DNA of 64,000 nucleotides from Rahnella variigena (GTDB taxonomy: Bacteria; Pseudomonadota; Gammaproteobacteria; Enterobacterales; Enterobacteriaceae). The translations under genes and the position numbers were made by a program. The notes under the pieces are model-generated. The model had not been told where the DNA came from and made no database searches. It saw nothing but the letters and a program-made list of their open reading frames with translations. Positions 16,477-26,385 of this stretch are shown here, piece by piece; positions within the stretch are counted from its first letter, which is position 1; the number at the start of each line of letters is the position of its first letter. Location of the stretch: positions 1,240,001 to 1,304,000 of the forward strand of contig NZ_NSDJ01000001.1 in the NCBI RefSeq assembly GCF_003610915.1, in the 5' to 3' direction.

Positions 16477-16860
16477 TTACCCAAATTTCAGACGGTCGCG
16501 ATCCAGTTTATGGATCCACGCTTTTGCGGTCGGCTGTTCGTAGTACTGAATCATAAATCCCGGCGGCAGAATATCCTGCAAGGCTTCTTCTGCCAGTTTG
16601 CGCTCAGATGAAGAATCAAGCTGAACCACCAGCCCGTCATTGAGCGGCGTAATACTTTTGATATGGATGCCCCGCTGACTGAGGCTCTGGTAAACATAAA
16701 ATCCGTCAGGCAGTGACGTCCCGGTTCTGGCCGGGCGAATTTGCAGTGCGCTGGCAGGCACCGGCAGGTGCCATAATGCCAGTCCGAACATGGCCACAAT
16801 CGCGACCAGCATCAGCATCCCCGGCCAGATGAATGACCGGCTTTTCAGCCTCTGGCTCAT
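16477..16860 (-). CDS. mzrA: EnvZ/OmpR modulator MzrA
   Basis: A 127-residue bitopic inner-membrane protein: short basic cytoplasmic start, one membrane helix (about 13-33) and a periplasmic domain. MzrA binds EnvZ and links the CpxA/CpxR and EnvZ/OmpR envelope-stress systems. Motifs such as [12 protein letters not shown] and GFMIQYYEQ fit the family. Its ATG overlaps the yqjA stop (4 bases), the conserved yqjA-mzrA operon. Confidence 0.92.
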   Translation of the reverse strand: MSQRLKSRSFIWPGMLMLVAIVAMFGLALWHLPVPASALQIRPARTGTSLPDGFYVYQSLSQRGIHIKSITPLNDGLVVQLDSSSERKLAEEALQDILPPGFMIQYYEQPTAKAWIHKLDRDRLKFG

Positions 16861-17540
16861 GATGCGCTCTTACCTTTGTTCTGACGATCTGCATGTTTTT
16901 TGCGCCACAACACGACGATTGATCCCACCAGTCCGCCGATTAACAACAGCACTGGTAACAGCATCAGGCAATTCATGACCTGATCCTCATACTTGAGGAA
17001 CAGCGGCGTTTTACCGAGGAAATATCCGAGCGAGGTAAGGATCAGGATCCACAACAAGCCGCTGACCCAGTTGAAAAACTGAAAACGACTGTTGCTCAGT
17101 CCTGACAGGCCGGCAATCGTTGGCAAGAGTGTCCGGACAAAGGCCAGAAAACGGCCAACTAACAGCGCCGAAAGGCCGTGTTTATGGAAAAGAGCATGCG
17201 CGCGTTCGTGATAATGCACGGGGAGATGTGCCAGCCAGCTTTGTACTATTCGCGTATTCCCCAGCCATTTTCCCTGCGCGTAACTGAGCCAGCAACCCAG
17301 GCTCGCCGCACTGGTGAGCAGGAACAACGTTAACGGGAAATTCATCGCGTCTTTGGCTATCAGAACACCGACCAGGATCAGCAGGCTGTCACCGGGCAAA
17401 AAAGCCGCAGGAAGCAGGCCGTTTTCCAAAAAAATGATCATGAATAAAATCAGGTACAGCGCCCAGACCAGTGAAGGGTCTGCGAGGGTTTTATAATCCT
17501 GTTGCCAGAGGGCATCGATGAGCGAGGTGATAATTTCCAT
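16857..17540 (-). CDS. yqjA: DedA-family membrane protein YqjA
   Basis: A 227-residue inner-membrane protein of the DedA/SNARE-associated family, with several membrane segments and the family motifs [18 protein letters not shown] (about 37-54) and FARTLLP-like [17 protein letters not shown] (about 131-147). YqjA supports membrane homeostasis, alkaline tolerance and drug resistance in E. coli together with its paralogue YghB, and the family includes undecaprenyl-phosphate translocases. First gene of the yqjA-mzrA pair. Confidence 0.95.
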   Translation of the reverse strand: MEIITSLIDALWQQDYKTLADPSLVWALYLILFMIIFLENGLLPAAFLPGDSLLILVGVLIAKDAMNFPLTLFLLTSAASLGCWLSYAQGKWLGNTRIVQSWLAHLPVHYHERAHALFHKHGLSALLVGRFLAFVRTLLPTIAGLSGLSNSRFQFFNWVSGLLWILILTSLGYFLGKTPLFLKYEDQVMNCLMLLPVLLLIGGLVGSIVVLWRKKHADRQNKGKSAS

Positions 17541-17910
17541 CTGTCTTGTGAAACTCCATCATTTTCAGTGAGTCAGCAAAAGCATCAGCGGAGAAATTGT
17601 CTCGACGCTGCCTGCCTGGCTGATAGGGGAGCCAAATCCCTGGCGGGTTCTTTGTTCTGATGCCGTTGTTTCAGATCCAATTAATTTTAATGGCATTGTA
17701 TTTACGCGTCATTTTGCTTTCTGAAACGCAGCTCAAACGGGTAAAAAAAGTGGTCTAACTGTAACAAAATACCAATAGCTCAGACAGGTAAATATAGCGC
17801 GTTGAGGCCGATCATTTAAGTCTGAAGCGCGTTTGGGAAAGGGTTTTACATTGGCTGACACTACTCGACAGTGTCTGACAGGTTCTGCGGGCGAGAGAGG
17901 AGAAAGTGTA
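17541..17910. promoter_or_regulatory. Intergenic region upstream of yqjA
   Basis: About 370 bases without a gene. It contains the yqjA promoter (leftward). In E. coli CpxR controls yqjA-mzrA, but I see no clean pair of GTAAA half-sites with 5-base spacing. A short inverted repeat GACACT/AGTGTC lies at 17857-17875. Nothing else is recognisable. Confidence 0.35.
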
Positions 17911-17940
17911 AAACGGCAGGTTGGGGGAATTAACCTGCCT
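17911..17940 (-). terminator. Terminator after exuR
   Basis: GGCAGGTT (17915-17922) pairs with AACCTGCC (17932-17939) around a 9-base loop. On the minus strand it is followed by GTTTT, ten bases after the exuR stop. Confidence 0.75.
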
Positions 17941-17949
17941 TAAAGGGAA

Positions 17950-18726
17950 TTATTTGGTGTTAAGCGCAGGAGGATCGAGATGCACGACCGGGTTTTCTGA
18001 GTACAGATAACGGTCTACGTTGAACTCGAAATCATCACTTGTGGCGCGGAAAAGCATTTGCTTGGTGTTTTCCAGATGCTGCCACATCGCCAGTTTTGCT
18101 GCGTGCGGATCACGGCGGATCAGCGCTTTCAGGATCAGGTCATGATCTTCGCACCAGCTTTCAATCGACTTCTCATCGATATGCTCATGCAGTTTGCGCC
18201 AGTAAGGATTGTGTAACCGCTGGCTCCACATCTTCTCAACAATGGTCGCCAGTGCGCTGTTTTGCGTCGCCTGTGCAACCTGCACGTGGAATTTTAAATC
18301 CCACTCGGAATCACGGAAACGGTCTTCCTGCCGCGCATGTTCCTGAATCTCCATCAGACGCATGATGTCCTGTTTCGTCACCTGAGTCGCGGCGAATTCA
18401 GCGATGTTACTTTCTATCAGCTGACGTGCCTGTAAAAGCTCAAACGGACCGGAGGTTCCAAACTCACTACCACAATCCGGCACCACCAGATGGCGCTGCT
18501 GGTTTGACATGACATGAATGCCCGACCCTTTACGCACTTCCACGTAACCTTCAACTTCGAGCATGATAATCGCTTCACGCACCACGGTGCGGCTGACATC
18601 CATTTCATCGGAAATCAGACGTTCGGCCGGTAACTTCTCACCAACCGGGTACAAACCTGTTTCGATGCGTTCCTTGAGCGTAGCAGCCAGTTGTTGGTAT
18701 AGACGTCTGGTGTCTGTGGATTCCAT
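17950..18726 (-). CDS. exuR: Hexuronate regulator ExuR (GntR/FadR family)
   Basis: The 258-residue repressor matches E. coli ExuR throughout. N-terminal winged helix-turn-helix (about 8-75, [20 protein letters not shown]) and a C-terminal all-helical FCD ligand domain (about 95-235) that binds hexuronates such as galacturonate and glucuronate or products derived from them. It represses exuT and the uxa genes. It lies 189 bases downstream of exuT in the same direction; upstream a TATAAT at about 18790 suggests its own promoter, and GTATAC there may be an auto-operator. Confidence 0.95.
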   Translation of the reverse strand: MESTDTRRLYQQLAATLKERIETGLYPVGEKLPAERLISDEMDVSRTVVREAIIMLEVEGYVEVRKGSGIHVMSNQQRHLVVPDCGSEFGTSGPFELLQARQLIESNIAEFAATQVTKQDIMRLMEIQEHARQEDRFRDSEWDLKFHVQVAQATQNSALATIVEKMWSQRLHNPYWRKLHEHIDEKSIESWCEDHDLILKALIRRDPHAAKLAMWQHLENTKQMLFRATSDDFEFNVDRYLYSENPVVHLDPPALNTK

Positions 18727-18873
18727 ATGAGTGCTCTTTAAAGTAGTGAAACCTGTAAGAAGTAAGTGTCGGACAGACCTGTGAACTTATTATACAAGTG
18801 CCAGTATACGATTTACGAAAGGCTGTTGCACCGTGCATTGGGCAGAAAGGCTTTGGAGAAATGTCAGAAAATA

Positions 18874-18906
18874 GCAAAGCCCGGTAAAAGCATTACCGGG
18901 CTTTAA
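18874..18906 (-). terminator. Terminator after exuT
   Basis: AAAGCCCGGTAA (18876-18887) pairs perfectly with TTACCGGGCTTT (18893-18904), 10 bases after the exuT stop. Confidence 0.9.
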
Positions 18907-18915
18907 TACGATGGA

Positions 18916-20208
18916 TCAGGCTTTTGCGGTTTTGAGCTGAGCCGGAGCCACTTCTGCTGCTGAGCGGTTTTGCAGAACAGTCCAGATGATGATTGCACCG
19001 AGCAGGTCAAAGACCGCGAGCGCTGCAAACAGCGGGCTGAAACCAATGGTATCGGCCAGCGCACCCACCACCAGAGCAAACATGGTACTTGCCATCCAGG
19101 CCGCCATCCCGGTCAGGCCGTTGGCTGTCGCCACTTCATTACGACCGAACACGTCAGAAGACAATGTGATCAGCGCACCGGACAGTGACTGGTGAGCAAA
19201 GCCACCGATACACAGTAAAGCGATGGCTGCGTAAGGGCTGGTGAACAGGCCGATCATGCCAGGGCCAATCATCAGAACCGCACCCATGGTGACCACCATT
19301 TTACGGGAAACGATCAGGTTAACTTTGAAGTATTTCTGGAATAACGGTGGCAGATAGCCGCCCAGGATACAGCCGAGGTCAGCAAACAGCATCGGCATCC
19401 AGGCAAACATCGCGATTTCTTTCAGGTTGAAGCCATACACTTTGAACATGAACAGCGGGATCCAGGCATTGAATGTCCCCCAGGCGGGTTCAGCCAGGAA
19501 ACGTGGCAGCGCGATGCCCCAGAACTGACGGTTACGCAGGATCTGCATGGCAGACATTTTCTTGCCGTTGTCAGTCTGATGCTGTGCTTCCTGACCTTCC
19601 AGAATGTAATCACGTTCTTCTGTGCTGAGTTTCTTCTGATCTTTAGGATGCTTATAAAACACCAGCCAGCCCAGTGCCCAGACCAGACTTAACGCGCCGG
19701 TAATGATGAAGGCCAGCTGCCAGCTGTGCATCACGATACACCAGACGACCAGTGGTGGCGCAATCATCCCGCCGATAGAGGAACCGACGTTGAAGTAACC
19801 GACGGCAATTGAACGCTCTTTGGCCGGGAACCATTCGCTGCTGGCTTTCAGACCGGCAGGGATCATGGCGGCTTCGGCCATACCGACCGCACCACGGGCG
19901 ATAGCCAGGCCACCCCAGCTGCTTGCCAGCGCCGTTGCCATACAGAAGATGGCCCACATGATAGCGAACATCGCGTAACCGACTTTGGTGCCCATTACGT
20001 CGAGCACGTAACCCGCCACCGGCTGCATCAGGGTATAACAGGCGGAATAGGCGGCGATAATGTAAGAATATTGCTGTGTGCTGATGTTCAACTGGCTCAT
20101 CAGCGTAGGTGCTGCGGCGGCAATAGCGTTACGTGTCAGATAACCCAGTATCGTGCCGCAGGTAACCAGCGCGATCATGTACCAGCGTAACCCTTTAATC
20201 TTAGCCAT
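18916..20208 (-). CDS. exuT: Hexuronate transporter ExuT (MFS)
   Basis: A 430-residue major facilitator of the anion:cation symporter family with twelve predicted membrane segments. It starts MAKIKGLRWYMIALVTCGTI and shows the MFS loop sequence between helices 2 and 3 (GYVLDVMGTKVGY). ExuT imports galacturonate and glucuronate across the inner membrane, feeding the uxaC-uxaB-uxaA products encoded divergently. The 959-base gap to uxaC carries shared operators. Confidence 0.95.
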   Translation of the reverse strand: MAKIKGLRWYMIALVTCGTILGYLTRNAIAAAAPTLMSQLNISTQQYSYIIAAYSACYTLMQPVAGYVLDVMGTKVGYAMFAIMWAIFCMATALASSWGGLAIARGAVGMAEAAMIPAGLKASSEWFPAKERSIAVGYFNVGSSIGGMIAPPLVVWCIVMHSWQLAFIITGALSLVWALGWLVFYKHPKDQKKLSTEERDYILEGQEAQHQTDNGKKMSAMQILRNRQFWGIALPRFLAEPAWGTFNAWIPLFMFKVYGFNLKEIAMFAWMPMLFADLGCILGGYLPPLFQKYFKVNLIVSRKMVVTMGAVLMIGPGMIGLFTSPYAAIALLCIGGFAHQSLSGALITLSSDVFGRNEVATANGLTGMAAWMASTMFALVVGALADTIGFSPLFAALAVFDLLGAIIIWTVLQNRSAAEVAPAQLKTAKA

Positions 20209-20530
20209 TTAACTCTCTCCCAGTAAATAATCCGGCGATGACAGCGACAGGCTGTCAGGGCGTTTTTCGCACCACCTGAATAAGCGTGGGGTTCTGGCTT
20301 TCCTTAACGTTTTCCGGGTACCACGCCGCCAGAAGATTTCACTGGGAGCTGCCCGATGCTTGACGCACTGCTTTATTGTTATTTGTGCGTTTGGATCCGA
20401 TGAACGTCCTGGACACCAGAAAGAATGCTTCGCCATGGTCTGATTGAGCCCGGGAAGTGATTTGCCCGGGCAACAGCGAAAGGACGTGGCAGGTAATCTC
20501 TGACGCTCTTGTCCGGGCGAAGCAAAGATA

Positions 20531-20570
20531 ACTTGTCATACAGATTTAAAATTTGAATGACATCACAAAA
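20531..20570 (+). promoter_or_regulatory. Copy 1 of 40-bp module: ExuR-type and CRP-type sites
   Basis: Left part TTGTCATACAG fits the general FadR-subfamily operator pattern (T-n-GT-n3-AC-n-A), suggesting an ExuR site. Right part TTTGA-ATGACA-TCACA matches the CRP consensus TGTGA-n6-TCACA at nine of ten fixed positions. It is about 330-360 bases before exuT. Confidence 0.55.
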
Positions 20571-20918
20571 CCACATTTATATTGTGTGGTTACTTAACTT
20601 TTTTAACTACAGAGTTATTTACTTGATTTTACAATGAAAAGTGCATTTAACATGATGCGCTTCACATTTTTCAGAAAGTGATTAACAAAGATAACGAAAT
20701 TATCGAAACGTAATTGGTGTAACAACTTTACCGAATGATCACATTTAATCTGAACAGTTAATGAACAGGATTGTTTTTCCAAAATGACTGATAAGTTGTC
20801 GGTAAGTGTAAAAATGCATTAACAAAGCCCTGAGAAGCAGGCTTCTGGCGCGATATGAAGCGCAGGCGGTAAATGAGTAAGGGGCAAAACGCTGTTTTGT
20901 CATATCTGGTACGAATTA

Positions 20919-20958
20919 ACTTGTCATACAGATTTAAAGTTTGAGTGACATCACAAAA
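20919..20958 (+). promoter_or_regulatory. Copy 2 of 40-bp module: ExuR-type and CRP-type sites
   Basis: Same module as at 20531 with two base changes: TTGTCATACAG, then TTTGA-GTGACA-TCACA. It lies about 210-250 bases before uxaC. Catabolite activation by CRP and repression by ExuR are known for hexuronate genes in E. coli, which supports this reading. Confidence 0.55.
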
Positions 20959-21167
20959 TGACACTCTGATTGTGAGGATAATAGGTCACAGCGGTTTATA
21001 GCTTTAACGCTATTATTTTACAGAGAGTTAGTGGGTTTTTATAGTCTCGGATCGCCCGCTTCGGCAGGGTTAACCCCCTAAAAAGAGCTGGACGACAATC
21101 TAAATTGGTGTGATAACTTCGCACCATTGAGTGATAACTCTACAGAATTCATGATGAGGAACCTAAG

Positions 21168-22580
21168 ATGGCGCAGTTTTTAACGGAAGACTTCCTTCTC
21201 GACACAGAATTCGCACGTCGCCTGTATCACGACTATGCGAAAGATGAGCCAATTTTCGACTACCACTGCCATTTGCCGCCTGAGCTGATTGCACAGGACT
21301 ACAAATTTAAAAACCTGTATGACATTTGGCTGAAAGGCGATCACTACAAATGGCGCGCGATGCGTACCAACGGTGTGCCTGAGCGTATGTGTACAGGTGA
21401 TGCCAGCGATCGCGAGAAATTTGACGCCTGGGCTGCAACGGTTCCTCACACTATCGGTAACCCGCTTTACCACTGGACGCACCTTGAATTGCGCCGTCCG
21501 TTTGGTATCACCGGTAAACTGCTTTCCCCGTCTACTGCGGGCGAAATCTGGGAACGCGGTAACGAACTGCTGGCGCAGGATGACTTCTCTGCCCGCGGCA
21601 TCATGAAACAGATGAACGTGAAAATGGTCGGCACTACCGATGACCCGATCGATTCTCTGGAACATCATAAAGCGGTGGCACAAGATCCCAGCTTTGATGT
21701 CAAAGTGCTGCCAAGCTGGCGCCCGGACAAAGCTTTCAACATTGAAGCGGACACGTTCGTCGATTACATGAAGAAACTGGAAGCGGCGGCAGATGTCTCC
21801 ATTACCCGTTTCAGCGATCTGCGTGATGCCCTGAAAAAGCGTATGGATCACTTTGCGGCGCACGGTTGCAAAGTCTCTGACCATGCGCTGGACGTGGTCG
21901 TTTACGGCGAAGCGGATGACGCGACGCTGGACGGTATTTTGTCCCGTCGTCTGAACGGTGAAACGCCGACAGCGCAAGAAATTGCTCAGTTCAAAACCGG
22001 TGTTCTGCTGTATCTGGCTTCTGAATATCAGCGTCGTGAATGGGTACAGCAGTATCACATTGGCGCGCTGCGCAATAACAACACCCGTATGTTCCAGCTG
22101 ATTGGCGCAGATGTCGGTTTCGACTCCATTAACGACCAGCCGCTGGCAGAACCGCTGTCAAAACTGCTGGGCGCGCAGGGTCTGGCCGGTGGCCTGCCTA
22201 AAACCATTCTGTACTGTCTGAACCCGCGTGATAACGAAGTGATCGGCACCATGGTCGGTAACTTCCAGGGCGAAGGGATGCCGGGCAAAATGCAATTCGG
22301 TTCCGGCTGGTGGTTTAACGATCAGAAAGACGGCATGCAACGTCAGATGACACAGCTTGCCAACCTGGGCTTACTGAGCCGCTTTGTCGGCATGCTGACC
22401 GACAGCCGCAGCTTCCTGTCCTATACGCGTCATGAATATTTCCGTCGCATCCTGTGCCAGATGATCGGTCGCTGGGTGGAAGATGGCGAAGCACCGGCAG
22501 ACATCGAACTGCTGGGCAATATGGTGAAAAACATCTGCTTCGACAACGCCAAACAGTATTTCCAGATCGAACTGAACTGA
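21168..22580 (+). CDS. uxaC: Glucuronate/galacturonate isomerase UxaC
   Basis: First enzyme of the Ashwell pathway: converts D-glucuronate to D-fructuronate and D-galacturonate to D-tagaturonate in the cytoplasm. The 470-residue length and sequence are typical. The amidohydrolase-like fold shows the metal motif DYHCH at 31-35. GATGAGGAACCTAAG before the ATG supplies the ribosome site. It heads uxaC-uxaB-uxaA; in E. coli uxaB is elsewhere, so the three-gene run is a different but common arrangement. Confidence 0.96.
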   Translation: MAQFLTEDFLLDTEFARRLYHDYAKDEPIFDYHCHLPPELIAQDYKFKNLYDIWLKGDHYKWRAMRTNGVPERMCTGDASDREKFDAWAATVPHTIGNPLYHWTHLELRRPFGITGKLLSPSTAGEIWERGNELLAQDDFSARGIMKQMNVKMVGTTDDPIDSLEHHKAVAQDPSFDVKVLPSWRPDKAFNIEADTFVDYMKKLEAAADVSITRFSDLRDALKKRMDHFAAHGCKVSDHALDVVVYGEADDATLDGILSRRLNGETPTAQEIAQFKTGVLLYLASEYQRREWVQQYHIGALRNNNTRMFQLIGADVGFDSINDQPLAEPLSKLLGAQGLAGGLPKTILYCLNPRDNEVIGTMVGNFQGEGMPGKMQFGSGWWFNDQKDGMQRQMTQLANLGLLSRFVGMLTDSRSFLSYTRHEYFRRILCQMIGRWVEDGEAPADIELLGNMVKNICFDNAKQYFQIELN

Positions 22581-22616
22581 TCTGCATGAACTAAGCAGTC
22601 ATCACTAAACAGTAAC

Positions 22617-22638
22617 GGAGCGCAGATCCCTGCGCTCC
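22617..22638 (+). terminator. Stem-loop between uxaC and uxaB
   Basis: GGAGCGCAG (22617-22625) pairs with CTGCGCTCC (22630-22638) around four bases. No U-run follows, so it may stabilise the uxaC mRNA end or attenuate transcription into uxaB, which starts 110 bases later. Confidence 0.55.
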
Positions 22639-22748
22639 TGAAACAAAATCATAAATAACAAATAATTATCCCAACAAAGAACGACGGCCACGGGGCAATT
22701 TTTCCGCCCTCAAAGACCGGAGTCTGAGCAAATTAAGGTGAATGTGAG

Positions 22749-24200
22749 ATGCAAAGGTTAAATCGCCGTGACTTCCCTGGCCGTCAGCACCCGGACAAAA
22801 TTATTCAATTTGGTGAAGGTAACTTCTTACGTGCGTTTGTTGACTGGCAAATCGACCTGCTGAATGAACATACTGATCTCGATGCCGGTATCGTAGTGGT
22901 GCGCCCGATTGATACTGATTTTCCGCCTTCACTGAGCACTCAGGATGGTCTGTATACGACCATCATCAGCGGTCTGAACGAGCAGGGTGAAACGGTGCGT
23001 GATACCCGCATCATCCGTTCTGTTAACCGTGAAATTAATATCTACCATCAGTTTGATGAATATCTGGCGCTGGCCCGCGACCCGAATATCCGCTTCGTGT
23101 TCTCCAACACCACCGAAGCCGGTATCAGCTATGTCGAGAGCGATCGTCTGGAAGACGCGCCTCCGGCAAGTTTCCCGGCCAAGCTGACCCGTTTGCTGTT
23201 CGAACGTTTCACGCATTTCTCCGGTGCGGCTGATAAAGGCTGGGTTCTGCTGCCTTGCGAACTGATCGACTACAACGGCGAGGCATTGCAGGAACTGGTG
23301 CTGCGTTACGCGCAACAATGGGCGCTTCCGGCGGCATTCACCCAGTGGCTGGAAAACAGCAATACATTCTGCTCAACGCTGGTTGACCGTATCGTCACCG
23401 GTTATCCGCGCAGTGAGGTCGACAGCCTGCAGGAAGAACTGGGCTATCAGGACAGCTTCTTTGACAGCGCGGAGCACTTCTACCTGTTCGTGATCCAGGG
23501 GCCAAAAAGTTTGGCTCAGGAACTGCGTCTGGACAAACTGCCGCTGAACATCCGTCTGGTTGATGACATCAAACCGTACAAAGAACGCAAAGTGGCAATC
23601 CTCAACGGCGCGCACACCGCGCTGGTGCCGGTAGCCTTCCTGGCAGGACTGAATACTGTGGGCGAGTCGATGAATGACGCGCAAATCAGCCGCTTCGTCG
23701 AACTGGCGATCGCCGAGGAAATCTCGCCGGTGCTGGACCTGCCGCAGGATGAACTGACGTCGTTTGCGCAGGCGGTGCTCAGTCGTTTCCGCAATCCGTT
23801 CATTCAGCATCAGTTGCTGTCGATTGCCCTGAATGGCATGACCAAATACCGCACCCGTATTTTGCCGCAACTGCTGGCGAGCCAGGCGAAGAATCAGCTT
23901 CTGCCTCCGCGTCTGACCTTTGCACTGGCGGCGTTGCTGGCGTTTTACCGTGGTGAGCGTAACGGAGAAGTTTATCCGCTGCAGGACGATGCACACTGGC
24001 TGAGCCGTTTCTCCGGCCTGTGGAGTGATGTGCGTAACGGCAGCCTGCCGTTAATCGGGCTGGTCGAAACTGTGCTGGCTGATGAAGAACACTGGGGACG
24101 TGACCTGAATACCGTGCCGGGTCTGACGGCGAAAGTGACCGAGCAATTGCAGGCGATTGATGATCGCGGCATGCGTGATGCGTTGGCGGCTTACAGCTAA
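22749..24200 (+). CDS. uxaB: Altronate oxidoreductase (tagaturonate reductase) UxaB
   Basis: NADH-dependent reduction of D-tagaturonate to D-altronate. The 483-residue protein belongs to the long-chain mannitol dehydrogenase family: N-terminal nucleotide-binding domain starting with [14 protein letters not shown] (about 21-34), and a C-terminal helical domain with the family segment [20 protein letters not shown] (about 276-295) containing the catalytic lysine and nearby Asn/His. It ends 10 bases before uxaA. Confidence 0.95.
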   Translation: MQRLNRRDFPGRQHPDKIIQFGEGNFLRAFVDWQIDLLNEHTDLDAGIVVVRPIDTDFPPSLSTQDGLYTTIISGLNEQGETVRDTRIIRSVNREINIYHQFDEYLALARDPNIRFVFSNTTEAGISYVESDRLEDAPPASFPAKLTRLLFERFTHFSGAADKGWVLLPCELIDYNGEALQELVLRYAQQWALPAAFTQWLENSNTFCSTLVDRIVTGYPRSEVDSLQEELGYQDSFFDSAEHFYLFVIQGPKSLAQELRLDKLPLNIRLVDDIKPYKERKVAILNGAHTALVPVAFLAGLNTVGESMNDAQISRFVELAIAEEISPVLDLPQDELTSFAQAVLSRFRNPFIQHQLLSIALNGMTKYRTRILPQLLASQAKNQLLPPRLTFALAALLAFYRGERNGEVYPLQDDAHWLSRFSGLWSDVRNGSLPLIGLVETVLADEEHWGRDLNTVPGLTAKVTEQLQAIDDRGMRDALAAYS

Positions 24201-24210
24201 GAGAGCAACT

Positions 24211-25701
24211 ATGCAAAGTATCATTCAAATTCATACCGCTGATAATGTCGCTGTGGCCTTGCGCGATATCGACGCGGGCGAGCAGGTTGAAGCGGGCGGG
24301 TATTCCGTTGTTCTGGCTCAGCCTGTGGCGCGTGGTCACAAGTTTGCCCTGCGCCCGATTGCGGCCGGGGAAAACATTGTTAAATACGGTTTGCCGATCG
24401 GGCATGCGCTGGCGGACATCGGGGCGGGTGTGCATATTCACTCGCAAAATGGCAAAACCAATCTCAGCGATCTGGACGAATACCAGTATCAGCCTGATTT
24501 CGCCACTGTACCTGAACAGATGGCGGATCGTGATGTGCAAATCTACCGCCGTAAAAACGGTCAGGTCGGGATCCGTAATGAACTGTGGCTGATCCCGACC
24601 GTTGGTTGCGTCAACGGGATCGCCCGTCAGATCCAGACACGTTTCCTGAAAGAAACCAATGATGCGGAAGGCACCGACGGTGTTTACCTGTTTACGCATC
24701 CGTTTGGTTGCTCGCAACTGGGTGATGACCATGTGAACACCCGCACCATGCTGCAAAACATGGTGCGCCACCCGAATGCGGGCGCAGTGCTGGTGATCGG
24801 CCTCGGTTGTGAAAACAATCAGGTGGATGTATTCCGTGAAACGCTTGGCGACGTTGACGAAGAGCGTGTGCGTTTCATGACGCTGCAAAAATTCGACGAC
24901 GAAGTGGAAGCAGGACTGGAACGTCTGCGCGAGCTGTATGCCGTGATGCGTGACGATAAACGCGAGCCGGGCAAACTCAGCGAGCTGAAATTTGGCCTGG
25001 AATGCGGCGGTTCTGACGGCTTGTCAGGCATCACCGCTAACCCGCTGCTGGGGCGTTTCTCTGATTACGTGATCGCCAACGGCGGGACTTCCGTGCTGAC
25101 AGAAGTGCCTGAAATGTTTGGTGCGGAACGCATTCTGATGAGCCGTTGCCGCGATGAAGGCACGTTTGAGAAAACCGTTCACATGGTGAATGATTTCAAA
25201 CAGTACTTCATCGAACATAATCAGCCAATTTACGAGAATCCGTCTCCGGGCAACAAAGCAGGTGGTATCACCACGCTGGAAGAAAAATCGCTGGGCTGTA
25301 CGCAGAAAGCCGGTCAGAGCCCGGTGATGGACGTGCTGAAATACGGCGAACGTCTCACCACGCCGGGGCTGAACCTGCTGAGTGCGCCGGGTAACGATGC
25401 CGTCGCCACCAGTGCGCTGGCGGGTGCCGGTTGCCATATGGTGCTGTTCAGTACCGGCCGCGGTACGCCATACGGTGGTTTTGTGCCGACGGTGAAACTG
25501 GCAACCAACAGCGAACTGGCGGCGAAAAAACCGCACTGGATCGATTTCGATGCCGGACAACTGATCCACGATGTAAGTATGGATCAGCTGCTGGGTGAAT
25601 TTGTGGATCTGATCGTGGCGATCGCCGATGGCCGCAAAGCCAAAAACGAACTCAATGATTTCCGTGAATTAGCCATCTTTAAAAGCGGTGTCACATTGTA
25701 A
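24211..25701 (+). CDS. uxaA: Altronate dehydratase UxaA
   Basis: Converts D-altronate to 2-keto-3-deoxygluconate. The 496-residue protein has an N-terminal SAF domain (about 1-90), then the D-galactarate/altronate dehydratase domain with conserved cysteines, for example in THPFGCSQLGDDH, GLGCENNQ and KFGLECGGSDGLSG. The ATG at 24211 is chosen over an in-frame start inside uxaB because it follows AAGAGAGCAACT and matches the family N-terminus MQSIIQIH. Last gene of the uxa operon. Confidence 0.96.
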   Translation: MQSIIQIHTADNVAVALRDIDAGEQVEAGGYSVVLAQPVARGHKFALRPIAAGENIVKYGLPIGHALADIGAGVHIHSQNGKTNLSDLDEYQYQPDFATVPEQMADRDVQIYRRKNGQVGIRNELWLIPTVGCVNGIARQIQTRFLKETNDAEGTDGVYLFTHPFGCSQLGDDHVNTRTMLQNMVRHPNAGAVLVIGLGCENNQVDVFRETLGDVDEERVRFMTLQKFDDEVEAGLERLRELYAVMRDDKREPGKLSELKFGLECGGSDGLSGITANPLLGRFSDYVIANGGTSVLTEVPEMFGAERILMSRCRDEGTFEKTVHMVNDFKQYFIEHNQPIYENPSPGNKAGGITTLEEKSLGCTQKAGQSPVMDVLKYGERLTTPGLNLLSAPGNDAVATSALAGAGCHMVLFSTGRGTPYGGFVPTVKLATNSELAAKKPHWIDFDAGQLIHDVSMDQLLGEFVDLIVAIADGRKAKNELNDFRELAIFKSGVTL

Positions 25702-25725
25702 CCGCTCAGGTTTATCGTTAGGATG

Positions 25726-25762
25726 AAACGGCGTTTCAGTTATGAAGCGCCGTTTGCTTTTG
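25726..25762 (+). terminator. Terminator after uxaA
   Basis: AAACGGCGTTTCA and TGAAGCGCCGTTT pair over 13 bases (one G-T pair) around GTTA, 25 bases after the uxaA stop, followed by GCTTTTG. Confidence 0.85.
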
Positions 25763-25797
25763 CAGCGCAAGACCTCCACGTATGAGACTCCTGACAA

Positions 25798-26361
25798 ATG
25801 ACGTATTACTGGTTTGCCCAGTCAATTGGTGTTGTGGCCTTCGTGGTCGGCATCACGATGTTTTTCAACCGCAGCGACCGTCGCTTCAAACAACAGCTTT
25901 CTGCCTACAGCGCCATTATCGGCGTGCATTTCCTGATGATGGGCGCAGCTCCCGCAGGCATGAGCGCCTTACTGAATTCCCTGCGCACGCTGATTTCACT
26001 GCGCACCCGTAACCAGTGGATCATGGTAGTTTTCATTGTGCTCACGCTGGTGTTAGGGCTTAGCCGCGCCCATCACTGGGTAGAATTATTGCCGGTCGGC
26101 GCGACAGTAGTCAGTACCTGGGCGCTGTTTCGCACCAGCGGGCTGACCACGCGCTGCATTATGTGGTGCTCAACCTGCTGCTGGGTAGTGCACAACATCT
26201 GGCTCGGTTCGATTGGCGGATCGCTTATCGAAGGCAGTTTTCTGGTCATGAACGGCTTTAACATCATCCGCTTCCGCCGCCTGCAACTGCGCGGTATCGA
26301 CCCGTTCGAGGTCGAGAAGAAGATAGTTCAGAAGATGGATGAAAATAAAGCAGCGGAGTGA
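25798..26361 (+). CDS. ygjV: YgjV-family inner-membrane protein
   Basis: A 187-residue protein matching E. coli YgjV (YWFAQSIGVVAFVVGITMFF; MNGFNIIRFRRLQ). Five or six membrane segments fill about residues 3-165, with a charged cytoplasmic tail. In E. coli ygjV adjoins uxaA as here. Function unknown. The ribosome site before the ATG at 25798 is weak. Confidence 0.9.
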   Translation: MTYYWFAQSIGVVAFVVGITMFFNRSDRRFKQQLSAYSAIIGVHFLMMGAAPAGMSALLNSLRTLISLRTRNQWIMVVFIVLTLVLGLSRAHHWVELLPVGATVVSTWALFRTSGLTTRCIMWCSTCCWVVHNIWLGSIGGSLIEGSFLVMNGFNIIRFRRLQLRGIDPFEVEKKIVQKMDENKAAE

Positions 26362-26385
26362 GATATCACTCCGCCAGAAGCGGAT

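Larger units (their letters stand above)
20209..21167. promoter_or_regulatory. Divergent exuT-uxaC control region
   Basis: A 959-base gene-free region between divergent hexuronate genes. It holds two copies of a 40-bp module (20531-20570 and 20919-20958, 38 of 40 identical), a GC hairpin GCCCGGG/CCCGGGC at 20448-20471, and an inverted repeat ACCACA/TGTGGT at 20570-20590. Short open frames here have no codon or homology support; two that look alike do so only because they contain the repeated module. Confidence 0.7.

Noticed and set aside
17541..17910. CpxR box before yqjA
   Set aside because: Several GTAAA-like words occur but none is paired with the required 5-base spacing.
20379..20964. 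Two short minus-strand frames with similar N-termini
   Set aside because: Their likeness comes only from the duplicated 40-bp regulatory module; no ribosome sites or homology.
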